Positions 25,813 to 33,988 of a stretch of DNA of 43,459 nt are shown here, in pieces; position 1 is the first letter of the stretch, and every line of letters starts with the position of its first letter. The stretch is from Subtercola sp. GTDB taxonomy: Bacteria; Actinomycetota; Actinomycetes; Actinomycetales; Microbacteriaceae. The stretch is taken from the NCBI GenBank assembly GCA_025463745.1, contig JAODBB010000095.1:1-43459 (forward strand), given 5' to 3'. The translations under genes and the position numbers were made by a program. Under the pieces are notes generated by a model, which was not told where the DNA came from, made no database searches, and worked only from the letters and a program-made list of their open reading frames with translations.

Positions 25813-26688
25813 TCAGGCACCGATCTCCGCCAGGCGCGGGATGATCTGCTCCCCGAGCGTCTCGACGAAACCGACAGGGTCCGGGCCCATCGGTACGAGT
25901 TGCACGTGGCTGATGCCGAGTCCGGCATAGCCTTCCATGGTGGCGAGAAACCCGTCGGGGTCGCCGATCGGGTCGCCGCCACCGAGGATCGTCTTCTGGA
26001 TGCTGTCGTAATCGCGGCCCTCCGCGTCGCAGTGCTCAGCCAGAATGGCGAGCTTCCGTTTGGTCTCCTCCAACGGCATCGCGAACAAGTTGCAGGCGTC
26101 GGCGTATTTCGCCACCAGGCGCAGGGTCTTCTTCTCGCCGCCACCGCCGATGAGGATCGGCGGATGGGGGCGTTGGATGCTCTGCGGCACGTTGATGGTT
26201 TCGGCGAGCTGATAGTGGTCGCCCGCATAGGGGCCGTCGTTCTCGCTCCACATCTGCTGCACGATCTGCAACGTCTCCTCGAGGCGCTCGAAACGCTCCC
26301 TCAGGGGCGGGTACGCAACTCCCAGAGCGGTGTGCTCATGTTCGTACCAGGCCGCGCCGATGCCGAGCATCGCGCGGCCGCCGGAGAGAACGTCGAGGGT
26401 GGTGACGATCTTGGCCAGCAACCCCGGGTGGCGGTAGGTGACACCCGTGACCAGAAGGCCGAGCCTCATCCGTTCGGTCTGCCCGGCCAGGAAGCCGAGG
26501 GAGGTGTATCCCTCGAGCATCGGGGCTTCGGAGCCGCCGAGCTGTTCCATCTGAAAGTAGTGGTCCATCATCGTGAACCACGCCGCTCCGGCTTGATCGG
26601 CGGTCTTCGCCGTTTCTGCCAGAACGGTTGGTATCGCGGCGCTGCCACCAGGGAGGGTGAAGTTCATGAAGTGGATGCCCAGTTGCAT
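25813..26688 (-). CDS. LLM-class F420-dependent oxidoreductase
   Basis: A 291-residue luciferase-like (beta/alpha)8 barrel. It starts MQLGIHFMNFTLPGG, followed by AETAKTADQAGAAWFTMMDH, RMRLGLLVTGVTYRHPGLLA, TLDVLSGGRAMLGIGAAWYE and RPHPPILIGGGGEKKTLRLV. These features fit the F420-using branch in actinobacteria. The substrate is unknown. It precedes the XRE gene on the same strand, so the two may form an operon, with the regulator downstream. Confidence 0.88.
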   Translation of the reverse strand: MQLGIHFMNFTLPGGSAAIPTVLAETAKTADQAGAAWFTMMDHYFQMEQLGGSEAPMLEGYTSLGFLAGQTERMRLGLLVTGVTYRHPGLLAKIVTTLDVLSGGRAMLGIGAAWYEHEHTALGVAYPPLRERFERLEETLQIVQQMWSENDGPYAGDHYQLAETINVPQSIQRPHPPILIGGGGEKKTLRLVAKYADACNLFAMPLEETKRKLAILAEHCDAEGRDYDSIQKTILGGGDPIGDPDGFLATMEGYAGLGISHVQLVPMGPDPVGFVETLGEQIIPRLAEIGA

Positions 26689-26747
26689 TGTGTGTCTTCC
26701 CGATCGGCTTTCGAACTAGCGTCTTCTCATCATCGTCGCCCGGTCAG

Positions 26748-26782
26748 CGGCTATCCAGGGATCAGCTGTCCCTGGATAGCCG
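26748..26782 (-). terminator. 14-bp perfect hairpin after the MmcQ/YjbR gene
   Basis: CGGCTATCCAGGGA (26748-26761) and TCCCTGGATAGCCG (26769-26782) form a perfect 14-bp stem with a seven-base loop. It lies 30 bases past the stop of the minus-strand MmcQ/YjbR gene and before the LLM gene, so it probably ends the former transcript. Confidence 0.65.
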
Positions 26783-26811
26783 GCGAGCGTGAAGGTGACG
26801 TGCCCGGCTCC

Positions 26812-27222
26812 TCAGCGGCCGGCGAAATAGTCGTTGGCAAGCTTCGCCGGCGCCTTGGCCGCCCAGGCCTCCGTCAGGACCTCGGCGAGCTGGTCGCGAT
26901 CGATTTCGCAGAGTCTGCTCTGCTGCACAAGCACGGCGTTGAACCCGTTGAAGTGATCGATCGTGAAAAACGGCAGCTCAGCATCCTGTACCAGCGCCAT
27001 CTTCGCGTCTGCGCTGGGCACCGAAATGACCAGCAGGTCGGTGTACTGTTCACCGCTCGACGGATCGACGGCCGTCTTGCCGGGTGCGCGGTAGAGGACG
27101 AAGCCCTTGCCCTTGGGCCCGCGAGGCACCTTGTACGTCGGTCTGCCGCCCCACGAGGTACCGAGTTCGACGTCGGGCAGAGCTTCGCAGATCAACGCAA
27201 TGTCAGCGGCTGAGGCCTTCAT
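26812..27222 (-). CDS. MmcQ/YjbR family protein
   Basis: A 136-residue CyaY-like-fold protein of the MmcQ/YjbR group: MKASAADIALICEALPDVEL, TSWGGRPTYKVPRGPKGKGF, LLVISVPSADAKMALVQDAE and the C-terminal LAEVLTEAWAAKAPAKLAND. Often annotated as DNA-binding, but its role is not settled. ATG 27222 fits the family start; ATG 27246 in frame would add eight residues. Confidence 0.85.
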   Translation of the reverse strand: MKASAADIALICEALPDVELGTSWGGRPTYKVPRGPKGKGFVLYRAPGKTAVDPSSGEQYTDLLVISVPSADAKMALVQDAELPFFTIDHFNGFNAVLVQQSRLCEIDRDQLAEVLTEAWAAKAPAKLANDYFAGR

Positions 27223-27288
27223 GGCGCCGAGCGTAGCATGCGCCATCGACCCCCGATAGGGTCGTGCGACTCTCGGGGCGATTCACTT

Positions 27289-28191
27289 TCAGGCGGTCGC
27301 GACGAGGCTCGCAGCGGGCTTGAGCACGTCATAGATCTCTGCAAGGAGGTCGTAGTAGAGATCGGTGTCGAAGGTCTTGCGCTCGCCGTGGGCGTGGTCG
27401 CGCGTGTGCAGAATGATGTCGTCGTAACCGAGAGACGCGGCCCAGGCGACGCGATCCGCAGCCTCCGCCGGCTCGCAGTGGAGAGAGAAGCGGTCCGCTC
27501 CCCCGGGCCCGTGGCTCTCACCGCCGGGATTCTTGACGGCATGGAAGTCGATGCCGACGGTGGCAATGATCGCCCGCTTCCCGCCCAGGTCGCGGAACTG
27601 CTTGATCGCGTCCTCCATCTTGTCCATCCCTGTGCCGTGGGAAGAGCACAGCCAGCCGTCGTACTCGGTCGCCGCACGCGCGAGGTTCTTCCCGCCGTAC
27701 CAGGCGCCGAGCAGAAACTTCGGGCCGCCCTTGATCTCTGACGGGGGCGCGAGGTCGACGCCGTCGACGACCTGCCCGTCGGCGAACTCCCGCACGACGC
27801 GGGTGCCCGCGTGGAAGTCTTTCCATCGCCTCTCGAAGGAGCCGCCGACCGCGTCGAACGCGCGCTCAGTCGAGCCAGGGCCGACACCGAAGAGCAGCCG
27901 GCCGGGCGTCAGCGCCTCGATCGTGAGCAGGCGCTGGGCGATGACCGCGGTCTGGCGCAGCGGCACCTGATACACGGCCGTGCCCACCTCGATGTGCTCG
28001 GTGGCCTGCGCTGCCGCGAGGAGCCACATCAGCGGATCGGGCCATGTCGACATGCGGCGAAAGGATGCGTCGCCCATCCACGCTGCGTCGAAGCCGATGT
28101 TCTCGATCAGCTTCGCCCGCTCGCCAAGTGACTGAGCGGTGTGAACGGTGATGCTTTCGTCTACGAAGGGCAAACCGATTCCGATGCGCAT
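27289..28191 (-). CDS. LLM-class F420-dependent oxidoreductase (second copy)
   Basis: A 300-residue luciferase-like barrel, distinct from the copy at 25.8-26.7 kb. It starts MRIGIGLPFVDESITVHTAQ, followed by IENIGFDAAWMGDASFRR, HIEVGTAVYQVPLRQTAVIA, TPGRLLFGVGPGSTERAFDA and KFLLGAWYGGKNLARAATEY. ATG 28191 is supported by AGGAG six bases upstream. The FAD monooxygenase gene begins its C-terminal end 175 bases upstream on the same strand, so the two may share a catabolic role; this is inference. Confidence 0.87.
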   Translation of the reverse strand: MRIGIGLPFVDESITVHTAQSLGERAKLIENIGFDAAWMGDASFRRMSTWPDPLMWLLAAAQATEHIEVGTAVYQVPLRQTAVIAQRLLTIEALTPGRLLFGVGPGSTERAFDAVGGSFERRWKDFHAGTRVVREFADGQVVDGVDLAPPSEIKGGPKFLLGAWYGGKNLARAATEYDGWLCSSHGTGMDKMEDAIKQFRDLGGKRAIIATVGIDFHAVKNPGGESHGPGGADRFSLHCEPAEAADRVAWAASLGYDDIILHTRDHAHGERKTFDTDLYYDLLAEIYDVLKPAASLVATA

Positions 28192-28365
28192 GCGCTCTCC
28201 TGATTCTCTGCTGTGAGGGGCTTGGAGGCAACAGCCGATGCGCCCACTGGCCAGACCGCCGAGGAACCCCAGGTCAACGATACGAACTCCGCCGCGCCGA
28301 GCGGACGGTTTCCGCACGGATTCCGATGCACGGAACGGGCTCGGCGAACGCCGCAGTGCGCGTTG

Positions 28366-30246
28366 CTATGCAGCGAGCGTGGTCGCCGCGGCCCGGACGC
28401 GCACGAGGAAGGTCTCCGCAGGATCCACCGCCGGCGCGTCTCCGCCGCGGAGGATCACGGCGACCGCGTCACGGAGCGCCCCTGCCGGGTCGTGCGGAAG
28501 GCGATCGGTGCGCCACCCCACGGTAGCGTCCGGGCGCACGAGCACCGCGCCGTCATCACCGATCTCACGTACCGCAGCCCAGGCCTCTTCAGTCCGAGGT
28601 ACAGCCAAGATCTGGATGGGCATCGGGCTCCCTACGGCGAGAACGGCATCGCGCCATGCGGTCTGGGCCGCATCCGACGTGAACAGAGTGAGTCCGGTCG
28701 CCTGAACAAGGTCGCGCGTCGATGTCACGTGCGTATCGTCGCCCTCAGAAGAGTTCGTGAGCCAGACGTGCGGGAGGTGGCTACCCGGCCGGGTCGTCGG
28801 TCGGTACGCCACAGCGCCCGCGTCTTCCGCAGGAGTCGTGCCGTCAGGGGCGAACGCCCCAGCCCAATAGCGGAAGCCCGCCTCGACGCCGAGCTGGCTG
28901 TAGTCGAGGGCGTTCTCATCGACCTCCTCGCCCACGCGCTTGCGCATCGCCACACCCTCGGGCGATTCGCTGACGAACGTCTCGAGACCCTCCCAGCCTG
29001 CTGCCTCGTCGCGCGCGTCGAAACCGAGGGCAGCGCCGATGGGAGCGTGGCGGTTGGCATTCTCGAGGGAATGCGCAGTGTAGTAGGCGGCGATCGGCCG
29101 TCGCTCGAGCTCGTAGCTGTCGAGGAGCGCGTCGGAGGCGTGCCCGCTGAGCACCGCGGCGAGCTTCCAGCAGAGGTTCTGCACGTCTTGCACTCCGCCG
29201 TTCAGGCCCAGGCCGCCTGTCGGTGGATGCTTGTGAGCGGCATCACCGACGAGGAACGCGCGACCAACGCGGAACTGCCGCGCAACGGTGCCATTGAGAA
29301 ACCAGCGGCTCGCCGAGTGGATTGTGATCGCACTGTCGGCCGGCATGCCGAGGCTGGCGCGAATCGCCGTTTTCACAATCTCTTCGTCGTCGGGATCGCC
29401 CGCGATCAATTCGGGCGCGATGCCGACAAGCCACTCACGCGACGTGCGATCGTACGTGTCGGGCCCCAGCGCCTGAAGCGTCGCGCGTGGCCGCGGCCCG
29501 TAAGCAGGGTGGAAGAACCGCGTGAGAAGCGCATCCGGCTCCGACCACATCGAAAGGTCGGCGCTGATGTGGTAGCTGATCGACTCGCGGATGTCTCGTG
29601 GCCCCTCCATCTCGACGCCGAGGAGTTCGGCACTCGCCCGGCCGCCGTCGGCAGCGATGAGGTATTGCGCATCGACACAACGGGTAACGCCGGCCGCCCG
29701 ATCCTGAACCGTTACGGTCACGGAGTCGGCGCTCTGCTCGACTCCAACGACTTCCTGCATGCCGCGAATTCGTCCCGGACACGTTGCGACGGCATGGGCA
29801 TAGAGAAGCGGGTCAAGGCGCAGCTGAGGGAGGTTCGCGAATGCACGCGGGCTTGCCTCCGCGTAGCGTACGGCGTCTGCGCCGCCGCCCCAGGCGGGCA
29901 CCTCGCCGATCTTCATCCCATCGAAAGCGCCCGATCCACTCACTGTCGTGTACCAGGCGACCTTGCGCCAGCGCTCGTTCTGAGGGCCTAGAGCGTAGAT
30001 GTCGTCGGCGATGCCCATGTCGTGGAACGCTTCCATCGTGCGCACGTTGAGGAGATGCGCGCGCGGGAAGCGATAGTCGAAGTTGCGACGCTCGAGCACA
30101 AGAACCTCGACACCGCGTTGCGCGAGCATTATCGCTGCCGACAATCCCACTGGGCCTCCGCCCATGATCACCACGGTCGTGCGCTCCGGCCAGGAAGTCT
30201 CTTCGAGTGGTTGAAGCAATGCTGCACGGGCGACGGGAACGGACAT
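28366..30246 (-). CDS. FAD-dependent aromatic-ring-type monooxygenase
   Basis: A 626-residue group A flavoprotein monooxygenase. It has the dinucleotide motif VVIMGGGPVGLSAAIMLAQR near residue 27, the DG motif (YLIAADGGRAS) and the GD motif FLVGDAAHKHPPTGGLGLNG followed by GVQDVQNLCWKLAAVLSG. The C-terminal about 170 residues resemble the thioredoxin-like domain of phenol-hydroxylase-type enzymes (DGAVLVRPDATVGWRTDRLP near the end). Members hydroxylate phenolic rings with NAD(P)H and O2. ATG 30246 follows GGAGAG. It is co-oriented with, and downstream of, the GntR gene, with a probable own promoter and operators at 30356-30397. Confidence 0.9.
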   Translation of the reverse strand: MSVPVARAALLQPLEETSWPERTTVVIMGGGPVGLSAAIMLAQRGVEVLVLERRNFDYRFPRAHLLNVRTMEAFHDMGIADDIYALGPQNERWRKVAWYTTVSGSGAFDGMKIGEVPAWGGGADAVRYAEASPRAFANLPQLRLDPLLYAHAVATCPGRIRGMQEVVGVEQSADSVTVTVQDRAAGVTRCVDAQYLIAADGGRASAELLGVEMEGPRDIRESISYHISADLSMWSEPDALLTRFFHPAYGPRPRATLQALGPDTYDRTSREWLVGIAPELIAGDPDDEEIVKTAIRASLGMPADSAITIHSASRWFLNGTVARQFRVGRAFLVGDAAHKHPPTGGLGLNGGVQDVQNLCWKLAAVLSGHASDALLDSYELERRPIAAYYTAHSLENANRHAPIGAALGFDARDEAAGWEGLETFVSESPEGVAMRKRVGEEVDENALDYSQLGVEAGFRYWAGAFAPDGTTPAEDAGAVAYRPTTRPGSHLPHVWLTNSSEGDDTHVTSTRDLVQATGLTLFTSDAAQTAWRDAVLAVGSPMPIQILAVPRTEEAWAAVREIGDDGAVLVRPDATVGWRTDRLPHDPAGALRDAVAVILRGGDAPAVDPAETFLVRVRAAATTLAA

Positions 30247-30355
30247 ACAGGCACTCTCCAGATCAACGATGGCTCGCGCCAACGTAGCTAATCCGGGGAA
30301 CATCACGCAATGCCGCGCTGCGGCGTTCTGACAGGCGGACGTCTGATCCTCTGGC

Positions 30356-30397
30356 TTCCATACAAATATGAATGCGTTCTTCCATGTTTTTATGGAA
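30356..30397 (-). promoter_or_regulatory. Paired inverted-repeat operators upstream of the monooxygenase gene
   Basis: A perfect inverted repeat TTCCAT-GTTTTT-ATGGAA lies at 30380-30397. Exactly 24 bases away, at 30356-30373, is a second copy, TTCCAT-ACAAAT-ATGAAT, with one arm slightly changed. Both sit in the 223-base AT-rich gap between the monooxygenase start and the GntR stop. Two like operators at near-integral helical spacing suggest cooperative binding, perhaps by the neighbouring GntR protein. Confidence 0.55.
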
Positions 30398-30469
30398 CCA
30401 GTCCGGACACGCCAGCCTCGCGCAAACCTATGCCTACCTATGGGCAAGCAGCAACTCGACCAGATCGAC

Positions 30470-31144
30470 TTACCTCGTCGTCAATTCACTTGTGGGCCGT
30501 CGCCTTTGGAGGGCTTCGAGTATGAATCTGGAAGCATTATTTACGTGCGTGTCAACGGCTCGGCGAACGCCGTCGAGATCATCCTGAGTGATTGCGATCG
30601 CAATCTTTCGGAATTCCTGCGCACTCCGTAGGGCACGTCCTGGATTACCAAGCGACAGTTGGCGAGTCAGACGGATGCGCGTTTGACTTGCTCGGAAGAT
30701 GTTCGCAAGTAGCTCATTGCCGCAGCCCTCCATCAACTGGTCGTAATACTTGTCAGGACCATCCCACGCTTGCACATCACCGTTCATGAGGCCTACTTCG
30801 TACGATTCGGTGATCGTCAGGAGATTGCGTTTCTGGTCATCGCTAGCTCGATTCATGAACAAGGTGCACAGGAGCGGTTCGAGAACACCCCGTAGTTCAT
30901 AAATTTCGACCCCTTCCTGCAAACTCAACTGACTGACGACAGGCCCGTGGTTCGGGATGACCTTCACGAGCCCTTCGGCCTCGAGGTGGCGAAGGGCCTC
31001 CCGGATCACTGTTCGGCTTACGGAGTAACGCTCGCAGAGGTCGCGCTCGATCAGTCGCACTCCGGGTCCGAACTCGAGAGAAGAGATGTCGGCCCGGAGG
31101 TCTTCGATCACCCGCATTCGCAATGGTGCCGCCGCGTTGGACAT
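30470..31144 (-). CDS. GntR-family regulator, FCD (FadR) subfamily
   Basis: A 224-residue regulator. The winged helix occupies residues 5-75 (VIEDLRADISSLEFGPGVRL, IERDLCERYSVSRTVIREAL, RHLEAEGLVKVIPNHGPVVS). The FCD effector domain follows (EIYELRGVLEPLLCTLFMNR, YDQLMEGCGNELLANIFRAS, AVDTHVNN). One metal-ligand His of typical FCD domains appears as Asp in YDQL. FCD regulators answer to organic acids or related metabolites. Its position between the monooxygenase and the divergent transport/CoA operon makes it the probable pathway regulator. Confidence 0.9.
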   Translation of the reverse strand: MSNAAAPLRMRVIEDLRADISSLEFGPGVRLIERDLCERYSVSRTVIREALRHLEAEGLVKVIPNHGPVVSQLSLQEGVEIYELRGVLEPLLCTLFMNRASDDQKRNLLTITESYEVGLMNGDVQAWDGPDKYYDQLMEGCGNELLANIFRASQTRIRLTRQLSLGNPGRALRSAQEFRKIAIAITQDDLDGVRRAVDTHVNNASRFILEALQRRRPTSELTTR

Positions 31145-31554
31145 CTAAAGACCGCCTACCTTCTTCGAGTGCTCCGACATTCGCGCACCCATCGTGTGCT
31201 GATTGAATCTCAGTATAAGAACAATCCTATATTACTGGCCAAATTCGGATCTTGTATTACGGCTCGTAATATGGTTGAGTATCCACTCGAGAGCATTTCT
31301 TGAATGCTCGATTCAACGGAGATTCGAAGTAGCTCTGCACGAAAAGCAAACACGGCAAAGGAGCCAGGCGAGATCTGACGAAGGCAAGCGAGCGTGATCG
31401 TCCGATAAGACGAATGTTGCCTTCTGCACCCGAGAGCGGATTATTTCAACGGAACGGTTTGAAGTTGGCACACTTCAGTTGCCATCCGTCTCCGACTCAG
31501 ACTCTGGGGCAACCTCTTGCTCATGCTCCAGCCCATTCAAGGATGGAGTTAAGG
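31145..31554. promoter_or_regulatory. Divergent promoter/operator region between gntR and the transport operon
   Basis: This 410-base AT-rich gap contains two clear palindromes: TATTAC-GGCTC-GTAATA (31255-31271) and GAGCATT-TCTTG-AATGCTC (31291-31309). A further TATTAC occurs at 31229-31234. On the minus strand a TATACT box (31212-31217) could serve gntR. No gene was recognised. The palindromes are candidates for the GntR protein or another regulator. Confidence 0.5.
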
Positions 31555-32676
31555 ATGAGAAGAATTTCGAGAAGAGGTATACGTGTCACTGTTGGCGCCG
31601 GCATGGTCGTCGCGGTCATCGCATCGGTTTCCGCATGTTCCTCGAACACGCCGGGTTCCGACGGCGGAACCGCGTCAGCTGGAAACTCGGTTGCTGACAT
31701 CGTGAATTATTCGGGTTCGGACCGCGAACAGCATCTGTATCAGTGTGCACAGGCCGAAGGGCAGGTGACGTTCTATACCAGCTATTCGAAGGCGCAGGAT
31801 GCCGTCAATGCGTTCGAGAAGGACTACCCAGGGGTGAAAGTCAACCTCTTCCAGTCCGCCACGGACCTCGTGACCCGTATCAACCAGGAAGAGCAGGCCG
31901 GTCAGCACAACTTCGATGTCTACGACGACATCCTCGGTGGGCTGACGCGTGACAACAATCTCTTCGTTGAACTGGATTCCCCAAATCAGGCGGATATGCG
32001 CACACCGGACAAATACGAGATGGAGACGCGGGGAAGCGTTCTCAGCGTCGGATACAACACGAATGAGATCACAGGGTCGGAAGTTCCAACCGACTGGAAG
32101 GATCTGATAGATCCGAAGTACGCCGGCAAACTGTTCGTCAACACGGCACCAAGCATGCCAGCCTTGATCGGGTTCCTCGCACACGTGGAGGGAAGCGACT
32201 ATGTAACTGCACTGGCGAAGAACGCGAAGGCGCAGCAGCTCGCATCATCCGGGCAGCGTGATCAGATCATCTCGGGGGAAACTCCGATGGGCATGCTGCA
32301 GTCGAGCGCTTACTACGGTCTCTACACGCTCGATCAAGGAGCACCATTCGGATGGTCGGTCATGAGTCCGATGATGTCGGAGTTCGCGGGGATATCGATC
32401 TCCAAGAACGCTGCGCATCCGTGCGCGGCCGCGCTTCTGACGGATTGGTTCACGACGAAGGGCGGGACGGCCGCGCAGCTCGCGACGACGCAACGGTTCT
32501 CTTCTCCGTTCAAGGATGATCCGATTCTTCCGTTTACGATCCCGGGTGTCGATACCTCGAAGCTCGACATTATCGACAAGCTCGATCCGTCGTTATGGCA
32601 GGGCAAGTACGACTCGTACGCCGGTTACGAGCAAGCCAATGAGGAGCTGTTCTCACAGCTGTTTCTGAACGGCTGA
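31555..32676 (+). CDS. ABC transporter substrate-binding lipoprotein (family 1, Fe3+/organic-acid type)
   Basis: A 373-residue extracellular binding protein. The signal peptide is RRISRRGIRVTVGAGMVVAV, followed by a lipobox VSAC, so it should be anchored to the membrane. The mature part begins binding-protein like: GQVTFYTSYSKAQDAVNAFE, KDYPGVKVNLFQ, then PTDWKDLIDPKYAGKLFVNT and GETPMGMLQSSAYYGLYTLD. This class was named after iron-binding FbpA but includes many organic-compound importers. ATG 31555 is preceded by GGAG; ATG 31543 is possible. It is first in an operon with an ATPase, permease and CoA-enzyme genes, so an organic substrate is more likely than iron. Confidence 0.88.
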   Translation: MRRISRRGIRVTVGAGMVVAVIASVSACSSNTPGSDGGTASAGNSVADIVNYSGSDREQHLYQCAQAEGQVTFYTSYSKAQDAVNAFEKDYPGVKVNLFQSATDLVTRINQEEQAGQHNFDVYDDILGGLTRDNNLFVELDSPNQADMRTPDKYEMETRGSVLSVGYNTNEITGSEVPTDWKDLIDPKYAGKLFVNTAPSMPALIGFLAHVEGSDYVTALAKNAKAQQLASSGQRDQIISGETPMGMLQSSAYYGLYTLDQGAPFGWSVMSPMMSEFAGISISKNAAHPCAAALLTDWFTTKGGTAAQLATTQRFSSPFKDDPILPFTIPGVDTSKLDIIDKLDPSLWQGKYDSYAGYEQANEELFSQLFLNG

Positions 32677-32682
32677 CTTGGT

Positions 32683-32711
32683 GTGGGGGCCGAATATCCG
32701 ATGGCCCCCAC
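32683..32711 (+). terminator. Intra-operon hairpin after the binding-protein gene
   Basis: GTGGGGGCC (32683-32691) pairs perfectly with GGCCCCCAC (32703-32711) around an 11-base loop, six bases past the lipoprotein stop and 77 bases before the ATPase start. This place suits partial termination or 3'-end protection, keeping binding-protein levels above those of the membrane components. Confidence 0.6.
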
Positions 32712-32787
32712 GCCCCGATTCTTGGACAGCACCCAGATTTATCTCATGCGAGATGGAGCTCATGAATATCATCATTGAGGACGTCAA

Positions 32788-33942
32788 GTGACCGCCGTAT
32801 TGCGGGTTGAAGGCGTCGACAAGCGCTTCCACGGCGCCGATGGTGGCACGCACGCACTTCACGAGATCGGCTTCGAAGTAGAGGAAGGAGAGTTCTTCAC
32901 TCTTATCGGCCCGTCGGGTTGTGGCAAGACGACGCTTCTGCGCAGCCTCGCCGGCCTCGAAACCCCGGATGCCGGGCTGATCTCGATCGGTGACCTCTCG
33001 GTATTCGATTCCAGTCGGCGTCTCAATATGCGTCCGGAGAAGCGACCGACCGGTATGGTGTTCCAGTCATATGCGATCTGGCCGCATATGAACGTGTTTG
33101 AGAATGTGGCCTTCCCGTTACGTTGTCGGCCGGGCCGGTTTTCGCAGTCCGACCGCAAGCGCGTCTCGGAGATTCTCGAGATCGTCGGGCTCGGTGGATA
33201 TGAGCGGCGGAATGCCACTGATTTGAGCGGAGGCCAGCAGCAGCGGCTGGCCCTCGGCCGCGCATTGGTCGGTGAGCCGCGGCTTCTGTTGCTTGATGAG
33301 CCCCTCAGCAATCTCGACGCATTGCTTCGAGTCACGATGCGTGCCGAGCTCAAGCGGCTGCAACGGGAGGTGGGGATCACTACCGTTTATGTCACACACG
33401 ACCAGTCGGAGGCTCTGTCTCTATCGGATCGGATCGCAGTATTCAAGTCAGGTCAGCTTCTCCAGGTGGGGTCACCCGAGGAGGTGTACAACCGGCCGGC
33501 ACAGCCCTTTGTTGGCGAGTTCCTCGGTGGGGCAAATGCGTTCGACGGCAGTCTTGTGCCGTCCCCCTCATCGATTCCAACTGGCGTCGGCACTGCACGA
33601 TCCAGTGGCGGATCTCGAGTTGTCGGAACGCTGATGGGCGATGCCCTGACGCCGGGCGACGATGTGCGGATAGTGGTGCGGCCAGACGCGATGCAATTGT
33701 CGACTGGAAACAGCTCGGGCGCTCCGCAGTTCGAGAGCGACACGATATACGGGCTCGCGGCGACCATCAATCAGTGCATGTTCAATGGTTCGTTTTCGGA
33801 GGTCATGGTCGACACGGCTGACGGCTTCCGACTGAACGTTATCGTCCCAGGGACCCCACGGCTCACGCTTGGAGACTCGGTGACACTCACCGGCAGTGCC
33901 GAACAGACTTACATCTACCGGACGACGGGAGCAGTCGCATGA
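32788..33942 (+). CDS. ABC transporter ATP-binding protein (FbpC/PotA-like)
   Basis: A 384-residue ATPase. It has Walker A GPSGCGKTT at about residue 44, the Q-loop MVFQSYAIWPHMNVFENVAF, the signature LSGGQQQRLALGRAL, Walker B LLLLDEPLSNLD, and the switch His in YVTHDQSEAL. The C-terminal about 130 residues form a TOBE-like regulatory domain. GTG 32788 is preceded by GAGGAC. It belongs with the lipoprotein before it and the fused permease after it. Confidence 0.93.
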   Translation: MTAVLRVEGVDKRFHGADGGTHALHEIGFEVEEGEFFTLIGPSGCGKTTLLRSLAGLETPDAGLISIGDLSVFDSSRRLNMRPEKRPTGMVFQSYAIWPHMNVFENVAFPLRCRPGRFSQSDRKRVSEILEIVGLGGYERRNATDLSGGQQQRLALGRALVGEPRLLLLDEPLSNLDALLRVTMRAELKRLQREVGITTVYVTHDQSEALSLSDRIAVFKSGQLLQVGSPEEVYNRPAQPFVGEFLGGANAFDGSLVPSPSSIPTGVGTARSSGGSRVVGTLMGDALTPGDDVRIVVRPDAMQLSTGNSSGAPQFESDTIYGLAATINQCMFNGSFSEVMVDTADGFRLNVIVPGTPRLTLGDSVTLTGSAEQTYIYRTTGAVA

Positions 33943-33988
33943 CGACGAGTCTCTGCCTACAGAGCCACTGCTTAAAGAGAGCACGTCG

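Noticed and set aside
28213-29991. 592-codon open frame on the plus strand
   Set aside because: It lies antisense to the well-supported FAD monooxygenase and reads as Arg/Ala/His-rich sequence with no motif; a GC-driven shadow.
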